Positions 9,144 through 16,796 of a stretch of 21,672 nt of DNA are shown in pieces (within the stretch, counting starts at the first letter, position 1; each line of letters opens with the position of its first letter). The translations under genes and the position numbers were made by a program. The stretch comes from Gracilaria caudata. Taxonomy: Eukaryota; Rhodophyta; Florideophyceae; Gracilariales; Gracilariaceae. The stretch covers positions 1 to 21,672 of the forward strand of contig JASCIV010000389.1 of NCBI GenBank assembly GCA_030374735.1, in the 5' to 3' direction. The notes under the pieces were generated by a model. That model made no database searches. It was given only the letters and a program-made list of their open reading frames with translations, and was not told the origin of the DNA.

Positions 9144-10475
9144 ATGGATGAACGGTTACGGTGCTTTGCCCCAGGCTTGAATGCAGATAATGGCGCTTGG
9201 CAAGTGCATGACTTCTATGAAGATCAATTCGATGATCCTGCAAACTTCAATCTCGATGAGAACATGATATCGCTTTTCACGGCTGTCCTGACTTCCATTT
9301 CACTGTTGCTGTTCGTGGATATTGTGTTTCGCGGCGTTGTTCATGCCAGGAGAGGCCGAATATCGAAGCGGGTAATTTTTCGAGAGCATGTATTGACGTC
9401 GTTCTCCAATCCACTCACTCTACTATTCGAACTGCTCTCTGTGTGTGGAAGAACGACTCAACATGATGATCAGCGTGTTCAAGTGGAAAATGCCACAGTA
9501 GACTCTAAAGCTTTGACTACGAGATTAAAACAATCTCCTGCGGTGTTCGCTGTCCTGGGACTCATGTTGATTCTTGCGGAGTTTTTGTTCATATTCCTCG
9601 CAACCAACCGAGTTTCCGCATACGATTTTCGCATTGAAGAAGTGCCGTTCTTTGAAGTCGAGGATCGCGGTTGTGATTATATTCCTGTTCAGTTCGTAAA
9701 CGCTTGCAGTCAGACACGGCTGACAAACAAAGTTGGCTTCGAATCGCGCGCAAGCATTCAGATATGTTCGTCATACCACGTGAGCCCAAACAGAGAACTG
9801 CTTCGTATCAATGATTCTCACATTGCGTTTGTCGCGTTGGCAATTTCTAATTATTACACCAAGGTACATGTGATTCTCAAAGAAACTCATATTGTTTTTG
9901 ATTATGGCATATCTCTGATGGATAGCTTTGTAGGCGGCTCTGGGTTCCAATTCTATGGAAGGCGTAGTGCCACATCAGAAACAATGGAGATCGCATTGCT
10001 GAGTCGTTTGAAAAGGACAAATCTCACTGTGCTTGGGGCAAACGCGGACAGTAAAGGAGAAACTGCAACACAGAAAAGGTTTACAGAGAGGCTTCTTCAA
10101 AGTGATCGAGTTCTGCTGAGGGAGGAGCTAAAGCTGATTGAAGTTGCCTCTGTATTACTGGACATTCGGAACGTGACTCTGGATGAGACTCACTTGCCAG
10201 TTGTCTACAACAGTTCCCTGACAGAAAACGATTCGTTCTTAATGATGGAGTACTTACACGACATAGTGAGGAGCATCATATTTCCATCCGGCAGAGGATC
10301 TGCATTTCACATCTCGGGCTTGGATGTCGATTCTCAACTGGAATTAAAACCCATGGTGTTTTTCCACAGACCGTGGCTTGGGATTGTGCACAGTGTAGCA
10401 GTGTTTTTGGTTTTGTTTGTAGTTTGGATCGGGCTAGCGATTTCTGGGGTTGATGGCGCGGTAGACTCCCGATGA
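9144..10475 (+). CDS. Three-span membrane protein of unknown family, C-terminus cut by in-frame TGA
   Basis: The 443-residue product starts at an ATG. It is the paralogue of the minus-strand gene at 6892-8351, sharing D-F-Y-E-D-Q-F, P-A-N-F-N-L, the A-T-N-R-V-S end of span 2, D-R-G-C-D-Y and R-P-W-L-G-I-V-H-S. Predicted membrane spans lie at about 42-64, 132-154 and 412-434. The loop between spans 2 and 3 has cysteines at 177, 188 and 208 and several N-x-S/T sites, so it is probably lumenal or extracellular. Function is unknown. The frame stops at TGA (10473-10475) where the paralogue has TGG in S-R-W-A-W-K-E-F-F. Homologous sequence continues in frame after the stop. The gene is therefore either recently truncated by 53 residues or read through. 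All three membrane spans are kept. Confidence 0.8.
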   Translation: MDERLRCFAPGLNADNGAWQVHDFYEDQFDDPANFNLDENMISLFTAVLTSISLLLFVDIVFRGVVHARRGRISKRVIFREHVLTSFSNPLTLLFELLSVCGRTTQHDDQRVQVENATVDSKALTTRLKQSPAVFAVLGLMLILAEFLFIFLATNRVSAYDFRIEEVPFFEVEDRGCDYIPVQFVNACSQTRLTNKVGFESRASIQICSSYHVSPNRELLRINDSHIAFVALAISNYYTKVHVILKETHIVFDYGISLMDSFVGGSGFQFYGRRSATSETMEIALLSRLKRTNLTVLGANADSKGETATQKRFTERLLQSDRVLLREELKLIEVASVLLDIRNVTLDETHLPVVYNSSLTENDSFLMMEYLHDIVRSIIFPSGRGSAFHISGLDVDSQLELKPMVFFHRPWLGIVHSVAVFLVLFVVWIGLAISGVDGAVDSR

Positions 10476-10634
10476 GCGTGGAAGGAATTCTTTGCAGACA
10501 CACCTACCGTGGACGATTTTGGAAAAGGAAACGATTGTTGTCTGGAAAAGAACTGGGGGACGGACACCAGTGGAAAGTGGACGTACGGCTTCGCACCGGA
10601 AAGGTGTCCAGCGCTGGAAGCGCGCCCGGAGTAG
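10476..10634 (+). pseudogene. In-frame continuation of the membrane-protein gene beyond TGA
   Basis: Reading on in the same frame gives 52 codons before TAG at 10632-10634. They begin A-W-K-E-F-F-A-D-T-P-T, against A-W-K-E-F-F-E-D-T-P-T in the paralogue, then D-D-F-G-K-G-N against E-D-L-G-N-G-S, and later T-Y-G-F-A-P-E against T-Y-G-Y-E-P-K. This is clear former, or read-through, coding sequence for the cytoplasmic tail. Confidence 0.75.
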
Positions 10635-11485
10635 CATAATTGCTTTAGGAGTACACGTGCTGGGAATCTCGACGTAGAAGAGCCTGGGGAGCCATGACGT
10701 TCGACAGGAATGGCGAAGTCTGAGTTTTGCATGCACATGCAGCAACAGAGGGAAGACGTCGACAGGGTTTCATCCTTCCGTGATTTTGATTGGCGAATGT
10801 GGCTTACAAAGCCTACTGTCAATGGAGCATGCACTTCCTTGTGGGTTAAGTTTCTAGAGCCCATCGCTGCTGCCAAAATCGGATCACTGTAATTCTAGCT
10901 CGTAAGTATTACAAACGAACTGACGAACAGACTGTCAGTGAGCAACGGGTCTTGTTCAACGTGGCCCAAATTTAGCATGTCACGAGCCTCTCGAGAGGGA
11001 CACGTCGCGCTTAATGTACAGTATCTCCGGAGATTCACGCAGGATCCCCCTGCCCGATCTCGGGACCTGAGACGGAAGCAAGTGCCCCACTTCGATAGCA
11101 GCGAGAAACTCTCCGAAGAGGCACTCGGCTGCGTGGTACGACGGTACCGCGTGGGAGCGCGCGGCTTGGGGGTGTTGTGTGTGATGCTTTCGGGTTTCGG
11201 GTTTCGGGTTTCGGCGGAGCGGCGTTCGAACGCTGGCGGCCGTGCCACACTGGGACAGCAACCGATACAGTAGCAATCGTTACCTTCGGTAACTCACCTT
11301 CTGAACGTAACCAAACTGATTGAGCCTGGTTCATATTCTGTCATAGATTTTACGCCCACAAATGTGGTTGTCTAGATATCTACAGCGCTTGAGGGGCACC
11401 TGGTAGGTGCATGGCGGTGAGCTCCATCGCTCGTTGCACAAATACATACCGGACCGCAGCTTCGAAAAGCGCACGCGGTCATGCC
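10635..11485. other. Intergenic spacer with telomere-like run
   Basis: No gene is certain. A 60-codon ATG frame at 10710-10892 (plus strand, beginning M-A-K-S-E-F) is open and not low-complexity, but it has no recognisable feature. The telomere-like heptamers are listed separately. Confidence 0.45.
11188..11214 (+). repeat. TTTCGGG heptamer tandem repeat
   Basis: Three full copies plus six bases of TTTCGGG run without interruption. The unit differs by one base from the plant-type telomere repeat TTTAGGG. It is a short interstitial tract. Confidence 0.85.
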
Positions 11486-12684
11486 TCACTTTCCACCCTT
11501 CGTATCCTCCGCGCCTTCGAGCAGCTTGTCCTTAAACGGCTCCAATGCGCCGGGACGCCACTGCAAGGCGCGGTACATCTTTGGAACCACCTCGTGCAAA
11601 CACTCAAACGACTCGATCTTCCGGCTTCTCATGCCCATCGTGAAGCCCACCAGTCCAAACAACGAGAACCTGGAGGCCCTCCTGGAAGGAACGCAATCCA
11701 GGCGGTATTCGTCTGGCACCATGCGCGTATCCACATCCAAGCCGAGTCCTCTGCGCTTCATCTCGTCCACCACAAACTTGAGTGCGTTCCTGGCGAGCGG
11801 TTCGTTGCTCTTACTGCCGCCGCCTACGCCGCCGTGACGACCGGGCATGTACACCTGCGTCAGTTGCGAGTCGCCTCGCTTCGGGTTTGCTGTCATTAGC
11901 GTTGGCTCAAACGGCACCATTTCCTCATCGATGCTCACCACATGAATGGCGTTCTCAATCAGTTCAGACAGAGTGGTGTCATGAAACGCGTACCGCCACC
12001 CATCCGAAAACAATGAGAACGGAAACGGAGCGTACGCCGGAATACCCAACGCGCCCACAGTGTCGAAACAAACAAGAGCCGTGATGGGAACTCGACGGCC
12101 ATGGTCGGCACGGAACTTCACAGCGGTCTCAGACTCCACGTCCTTGTTATCACGGTAAAGTTCGTACGCTTCGGTGACGAAATCCAGTTTGTTTCGGTAC
12201 AGCAGACCGGCTTCGTACATCATTCCTGCCACGGAACGCACCGTGTATGCACCGCGGGAGAAGCCGAACAGATAGATTTCATCACCCTCCACGTAGTTGA
12301 GCATGATGAAGGTGTACAGCTGTTTGATGTTCATGTCAATGCCAACGCCCATAGCTCCGCCTTTCATTTTGTCCACGAGGTCTCCTTCCGTTCCAACGCC
12401 CTCGTCGTAGAATACGACCTGCGGTACGCCGCTTGGACCGGCATATTGAACGGCTTGTGCGAGGTACGAAACGTTGCTGAGACAGTCCAAGTCGGGTCTT
12501 TGAGGATGCGAGGTAAACGGCAGATGAGTTAGTTTTGCAGCAGATCCTTGAAGCTTTCGAAGGACATGAGTACGTACGAGTTCCAGCTTCCATCGGAAAA
12601 CACGCAGATACGCTTCGAGGGAAGAATGGGACTGTTTGTGGGCGCGGCGTCGGTTGCTATGCCCCTCGACACTTCCTCGGCCAT
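11486..12684 (-). CDS. DUF2235 alpha/beta hydrolase (Tle1-like), two exons
   Basis: Exon 1 runs from the ATG at 12684 to 12578 and exon 2 from 12497 to the TGA at 11486-11488. The spliced product is 372 residues. It opens with K-R-I-C-V-F-S-D-G-S-W-N (residues 24-35), the N-terminal signature of DUF2235, and continues with V-V-F-Y-D-E-G-V-G-T (63-72). The nucleophile motif G-F-S-R-G is at 114-118 (Ser116), the candidate acid is in C-F-D-T-V-G-A-L-G (Asp181), and the candidate histidine in M-P-G-R-H-G-G-V-G-G-G (His257). All expected catalytic elements are therefore present. Relatives include fungal proteins and bacterial type VI lipase effectors of the Tle1 group, which act on phospholipids. 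The substrate here is not known. No signal peptide or membrane span is seen, so it is probably cytosolic. The upstream frame to 13059 lacks an ATG, which supports the start at 12684. Confidence 0.85.
12498..12577 (-). other. Intron, 80 nt, in the DUF2235 gene
   Basis: On the minus strand it begins GTACGT and ends CCTCAAAG, with a CTAAC branch-point-like motif about 35-40 bases before the 3' end. Removing it joins G-S-W-N-S to P-D-L-D in frame and restores continuity between the DUF2235 N-terminal motif and the rest of the domain. Read through, exon 1 hits a stop. Confidence 0.75.
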
Positions 12685-13103
12685 GATGGCTTGCACTGAG
12701 AGTGTGGTCGAATCGCGGAAGGTTCGCACGGAAAGCTCGCGCGCGGCACGGAGCAAATGAGGGTTTTCCGAAGCGGTCGGAGGGGAGACCGACAGATTTT
12801 GTGCTGTGCGCGTGATATCTTCTCGCACAGCGATGCCGTGAAGGGTCGAGACCGTTGGTGACGATGCGCTGTGACTGCTCCGCTGCCAATCGCAAGACGG
12901 AAACCAGCGCCGCGGACAAGTGGCAAACTGCAAGGGGTGGCGGATTTGCTCGCAAGACTTACCCTTGTACAATTCACTTGGCTGTGTGGTCGGAGATACA
13001 CAAAGGTGGATTGCTTGGGCAGATACGAAGGCAAGTACATCGCGGAACACGTCGTACACCTCTGCTACGATCTTTTTTGAGAATAGTTTTCATTAAATTT
13101 TAA
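12685..13103. other. Upstream region of DUF2235 gene, no gene seen
   Basis: Frames here are antisense or lack ATG starts. It presumably holds the promoter and leader of the minus-strand hydrolase gene. I see no clear TATA element. Confidence 0.4.
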
Positions 13104-13222
13104 CCCTTGTCGGGTACCAAAGGTACATGGCAGAGGTCTCTTCCATGTAGGGTTTTTTTTCTGGAATGGGTACCGTCGTACATGGAAGAGCTCTTCCAGT
13201 TGGAAGAGCCTCTTCCATGTAC
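13104..13222 (+). repeat. Palindromic repeat element, copy 1
   Basis: It starts CCCTTGTC and contains repeated ACATGGAAGAG / CTCTTCCATGT dyads. One is a 26-base near-palindrome at 13124-13149. Another is a larger dyad at 13179-13221 whose arms match at 20 positions with one gap. The order CCCTTGTC, palindrome, TAGG, T-run, second dyad recurs on the opposite strand at 16511-16603. The size and structure suggest a MITE-like non-autonomous element. Confidence 0.7.
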
Positions 13223-13367
13223 ACCAAGTTCCCGCAAATAGATATAGTGTGGCCCACATTATATTTGCCTCAACTGGAATTAATGTAGCCGTTCCAGAGG
13301 CTTCTTTACGCGCCAAAACTGAACGGTAGAAACATAAACGACCGAGAAACTGCTTTAGTCTCTACCA

Positions 13368-13886
13368 TTACCATGACTGCTGCAACATAAAGAAAGAAAG
13401 GCGTTTGGCGAACTTGCAATTGACGAAGAAGCCAAACTGGAAGCGGCGGCCGGGGTGATCGGCTGTACCAAGCCACAGCGTGCGGTTGTGCGAGTCGGCC
13501 CACTTGAGTGCTCGCGACTCCATCCACCACGGGGGCAGCTGGTGCAGCGCGGGGTGCGGCTCGCACGTCCAGTGCTCCAAGCTGTACAGATGCTTTCGAG
13601 CCATCCTCGAGAACCACGTCGACGTGCGCATCGCGCAGAGCAACGCAAACCGGCATCCTCCGGAAACAGAGGCAGTGCGTGGCCACTTGCGCCGCCACGT
13701 CGCACACCACGAACGCGTTGCCGTCGAGTCCAGCGGAAACGCACGCCAACGGCAGCTCGTCGCAGACGGCGCCGCGGCGCGTGTGCCACACGCGCACTCT
13801 TGGCAGCTGAGCGGGGTGAGGCGCCAACGTGGTCGGTCAGTAGCTGCTGGCCAGCTGCACACGAGGTCCACGCGCACACTGCCCAT
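13368..13886 (-). CDS. Hypothetical protein; middle segment apparently out of frame
   Basis: One open frame runs from the ATG at 13886 to the stop at 13368 (172 residues). The beginning (M-G-S-V-R-V-D-L-V-C-S-W) and end (E-P-H-P-A-L-H-Q-L-P-P-W-W, then W-L-G-T-A-D-H-P-G-R-R) read like protein and have mostly C or G at third positions. Between about 13815 and 13600 this frame gives an arginine- and tryptophan-rich string, while the neighbouring frame gives a natural-looking stretch (R-V-R-V-W-H-T, then D-G-N-A-F-V-V-C-D-V, then D-V-V-L-E-D-G). It looks like an ancestral gene with two compensating frameshifts. I do not recognise the family. It may be a pseudogene or may carry sequence errors. 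Confidence 0.4.
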   Translation of the reverse strand: MGSVRVDLVCSWPAATDRPRWRLTPLSCQECACGTRAAAPSATSCRWRAFPLDSTATRSWCATWRRKWPRTASVSGGCRFALLCAMRTSTWFSRMARKHLYSLEHWTCEPHPALHQLPPWWMESRALKWADSHNRTLWLGTADHPGRRFQFGFFVNCKFAKRLSFFMLQQSW

Positions 13887-14414
13887 CGAAAACTTTGCGC
13901 CGTGGCTCACGGAATGCACGTGTAAATTTTGTCGCAGCTCAACCAATCACAGTGCAGATTTCACGCTGACAGCTTTGGCGCAAATGCGCCCGGCTATCGT
14001 ACCTTCATGAAACTCACGAAATATATTGCAATAAGTTGTACTTATTTCATAATATGGAACATTACGAAGAACGTGCAAACGGATAAATGCAAGGAATGGT
14101 ACGATAAGATCAAGATTAAAAGACGCATCACATGGTAAGAAACTGTGTGTGAGAAATGCTTCAAGCAAAACGTAGAAAGGTTATGAACTTAGCGTCTGAC
14201 GCCCAGATTCCGCAGCACTAAGATATGCGCCCATGCGACGCAGTTGGCCGAAAGACAGCTGACGTTTTGGAGAACCAAAAAGGCAACAAGAAGGATCCAA
14301 TTTTATAGTTGCTGTGAAAATTTGCGTCTGCTTTGCTGCCGACCGCGCATTGGTTCGCTGATTCATGATAAAGAGATGAGGCACTACACTACCAGAGCAA
14401 ATGAAGACGAGCAA
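13887..14414. other. Intergenic, nothing recognised
   Basis: No convincing frame on either strand. A word at about 14260-14290 (ACGTTTTGGAGAACCAAAAAG) is the complement of the TTGGTTCTCCAA words in the 6.3-6.4 kb spacer. Confidence 0.4.
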
Positions 14415-15325
14415 TCATCCACCGCCTCCGCCGCCTCCGCAGCCTCCACCGCCACCGCCACCGCTGTCACCGCCGACATAGCTGCTGCCATAGCGGCCGC
14501 CTGACCCCCCTCTACAAATAAAAAACACTATACACAAGAATGGGATCGTCGATGCCAGAACAATTACTACGATAATCCCTGTGCTAAGTCCCCTTCCCGG
14601 AAAGCATTCAAGTTCCTGCGGACATTGCTGTGTGCCTCGCTCCGCGACAAGCACCTCAATGGGTGCACCCGCCGTAGAGACATCTAGCCACATGATGGTG
14701 GTGGAATTTCGGGTTGAAGATGCTATCACCTGACCGTTCGGCGCTGACGCGACGCTGAAGGAGGCGTTGCGATTATCAGTCACAAAAGATACGTTCATTC
14801 TTTCAAACGTCGCTCCCAAGACCCAGTACGCCATCGGATGACGTTCACACGCTCGTTTTCCGGCGGCACCTCCGTTTCCCCGTCACATTGTGCGGTAAAT
14901 CGCGTGACAGCGGCTGTTAGAACGTATTGCACCGTGAACAGAACGGATTGATTGCGTTGCAGAGTCGGAAGAGTCACTTCCGCTCCGCTACTTCCTGATT
15001 CAGATTGAAGACGACTTTCGTTGAAAACGATTCTGTTGCCTCGCATGGCAACCACGTCCGTTGCAAGCTGCTGTCCCTTGATGAGCGGAATGAGCCGAAA
15101 TGCATCGCGACCGGTGGTGTACGGGAAGAGATATCGCTCGGTGATGGTGGCGGAACAGTCTGGATTGCGCACGACATTGATTTGCACATCGCACAGAAAT
15201 TGAGGCGACTGAGATTGGTCGCGCGGCGGCGGTGCGTCGCATGTGAGGGAGGAGTTCTGAGCCTGCGAGATGTGGAGGCACAGAAGAATGAGAGCGAAGG
15301 TGCGTGCTCGGAGCTCTGGTTTCAT
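14415..15325 (-). CDS. DUF2207-like membrane protein, broken by a frameshift
   Basis: The ATG at 15325 gives a signal peptide (residues about 1-22). An ectodomain follows with D-V-Q-I-N-V, then I-T-E-R-Y-L-F-P-Y, R-L-I-P-L and V-L-F-T-V-Q-Y-V, the order expected of DUF2207. After E-R-V-N-V-I-R-W the frame runs off into R-T-G-S-W and stops. The next frame takes over with V-L-G-A-T-F-E-R-M-N-V-S-F. It has more N-glycosylation sites, one membrane span (G-I-I-V-V-I-V-L-A-S) and a glycine-rich tail, as bacterial DUF2207 proteins often have. The switch lies at about 14824-14830. A decayed copy at 15594-15815 keeps the first frame across this point, suggesting a 5-base insertion here. Function of the family is unknown. 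An intron seems too short to explain the break. Confidence 0.6.
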
Positions 15326-15593
15326 GCTGCATGGAGCGGATGACGCTGAGGTTGGGCAATGGAAGCGCGGCGGTCGGGTGCGATTGCGCGTGAAGCGGAG
15401 CACTCCATCCGTGGAGGCGCACTACTTGACGTGGTCAAGGAATGTAAACGCGAGGCGCACTGGCGCCCAACGAACAGGCGGCAACAACACCAAGATGCTC
15501 TTTTACCAAAGGTCTTGCCAATTGGGTGGCGAAATTGTTTCTATCACGCGTGTGCTGTCCACACAGTCCACGCGGACAGCGTCCTTCGTATCA
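15326..15593. other. Intergenic, upstream of the DUF2207-like gene
   Basis: No gene was seen. This is probably the promoter and leader. The left part of the decayed duplicate may extend a little into it. Confidence 0.35.
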
Positions 15594-15815
15594 AACCACT
15601 CGTGTTGCCAATGGCAACTTGCCATCGCACAACGTTCACGCGCTCGTTTTCCGACGGCAGAGCAATCTCTTCACTGCATGCAGTGGCACCTTGAACAGCA
15701 CCGGTTGGTTACATTGGCGAGTCGCAACGGTCGCCTTCACTTCGTTTCTGCCAGACGCAGACTGCAGACGAATGGCTTTGAACACGGTATGGTTGTCGCG
15801 CCACGCAAAGGCAGT
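15594..15815 (-). pseudogene. Decayed partial copy of the DUF2207-like gene
   Basis: At the DNA level, 15621-15659 matches 14830-14868 at 34 of 39 positions in the same orientation. The minus-strand protein reading H-T-V-F-K-A-I-R-L-Q-S-A-S-G matches R-I-V-F-N-E-S-R-L-Q-S-E-S-G of the full gene, and E-R-V-N-V-V-R-W-Q-V-A-I-G-N matches the region around its frameshift. The middle has lost bases and is out of frame, and signal peptide and tail are absent. It is a tandem partial duplicate about 0.8 kb upstream of the parent. Confidence 0.65.
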
Positions 15816-16252
15816 GGCGGCGGAGCATGAAGAAGAGTGCTGGCGCATAATTGCGGTTACAAGTACGCTTTGACAGAGCTTCCTGACGAAAGCCAACATG
15901 GCGTCCCCCTGCATCGTTCCAGGCACGATATGCTCGGCGCTCGGCAGCGACTAACACAACTGTAATGTTTGTAAGCTACACGTGGGATTGGTGTGCTACT
16001 TTCTCCAAGTTGACAGCGTTCTTTCGTTCGTTTGTTTGTTCGTTCATGGTACAACAGTACCCTTGCAATAGGATATCCTATCCCCTCTAAACCAGTCTCA
16101 AGTGTCACATGTGACAGTGTGCTGCTCACCTCATTTATTTATTTCTGTAAATATGGACTCTGCCATCTATCCGAAACAATTACGACTTCTACTTCTCCTT
16201 ACAGTACACACGTGTTCTTCATGTACACGTGGTCTTGCAGTAACATGATTTT
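15816..16252. other. Intergenic, nothing recognised
   Basis: No convincing frame. There is a short palindrome (TGTCACATGTGACA) near 16104-16117 and a run of TTCGTTTG-type words near 16020-16045. Confidence 0.35.
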
Positions 16253-16346
16253 GGATGTTTTGATGTTTTCTACTACTTTCGGCTCGACCCAACTTGGCTT
16301 TCGGCTCGAGGCGATTGAAAGTAGTTGACCACATCAAAACATCCAA
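16253..16346. repeat. Inverted-repeat hairpin element
   Basis: The arms 16251-16265 and 16332-16346 pair perfectly over 15 bases (left arm GGATGTTTTGATG plus two flanking bases). Inside them, ACTACTTTC pairs with GAAAGTAGT. The loop contains a direct repeat of CTTTCGGCTCGA. It is a compact fold-back element of about 95 bases, possibly MITE-like or a transcribed hairpin. Confidence 0.7.
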
Positions 16347-16510
16347 CATTCCTCGTTTTAGTAGACCTATCTCATCAATTGTCCGTATTTCGTTAAGAAC
16401 GGATGACATGAGTTTTTTTCCCGTTTATCAATATCAAAGTAAAGTGCAAATACGTGCTCGTACTTTATGCATTACTGTTTGCACTGTAAACTGATATGAG
16501 GATTTCGTAA

Positions 16511-16603
16511 ATGGAAGAACAGGAAGAGCTCTTCCATTCACTCTCTTACAGAAAAATCCTACATGGAAGAGATCTCTTCCATGTTCCATGTATGTGACAA
16601 GGG
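16511..16603 (-). repeat. Palindromic repeat element, copy 2 (inverted)
   Basis: On the minus strand it begins CCCTTGTC like the copy at 13104-13222. It contains a perfect 24-base palindrome (16561-16584, ACATGGAAGAGA then its complement), TAGGATTTTTCTG, and a second perfect palindrome GGAAGAGCTCTTCC (16522-16535). Confidence 0.7.
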
Positions 16604-16796
16604 ATTGCACGGGGCCCGTTTGCTCTTTCAATCTCCAGACGACGATCCATCCCCTCTCCCTCCATGCACAAGTCTTGTGGTACTGGTCTTTACGCAGAAA
16701 TTATTTTATTCCTAGGTGTCAGAGCTTCCTCTGATCAAATCACCTGGGCTCGAGTCCTTCAATGTGTGTGGAGAATAGCAAGACACTAATAATGAT
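16604..16796. other. Intergenic, nothing recognised
   Basis: No convincing frame or repeat. It separates the palindromic repeat from the minus-strand coding remnants. Confidence 0.35.

Noticed and set aside
9144..10634. Idea that TGA is reassigned to tryptophan genome-wide
   Set aside because: TGA ends the sister gene (6892-6894), the DUF2235 gene and the TIR-like gene at natural ends, so it is a normal stop here.
10334..10876. Minus-strand frame of 180 codons
   Set aside because: Antisense to the membrane-protein tail, whose homology to the paralogue fixes the coding strand as plus.
12101..12532. Plus-strand frame of 143 codons
   Set aside because: Lies antisense to the DUF2235 gene, whose motifs on the minus strand are unambiguous.
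13455..14010. Overlapping plus-strand frames of 156 and 176 codons
   Set aside because: GC-rich shadows of the minus-strand ORF. Composition and residue character are poorer than on the minus strand.
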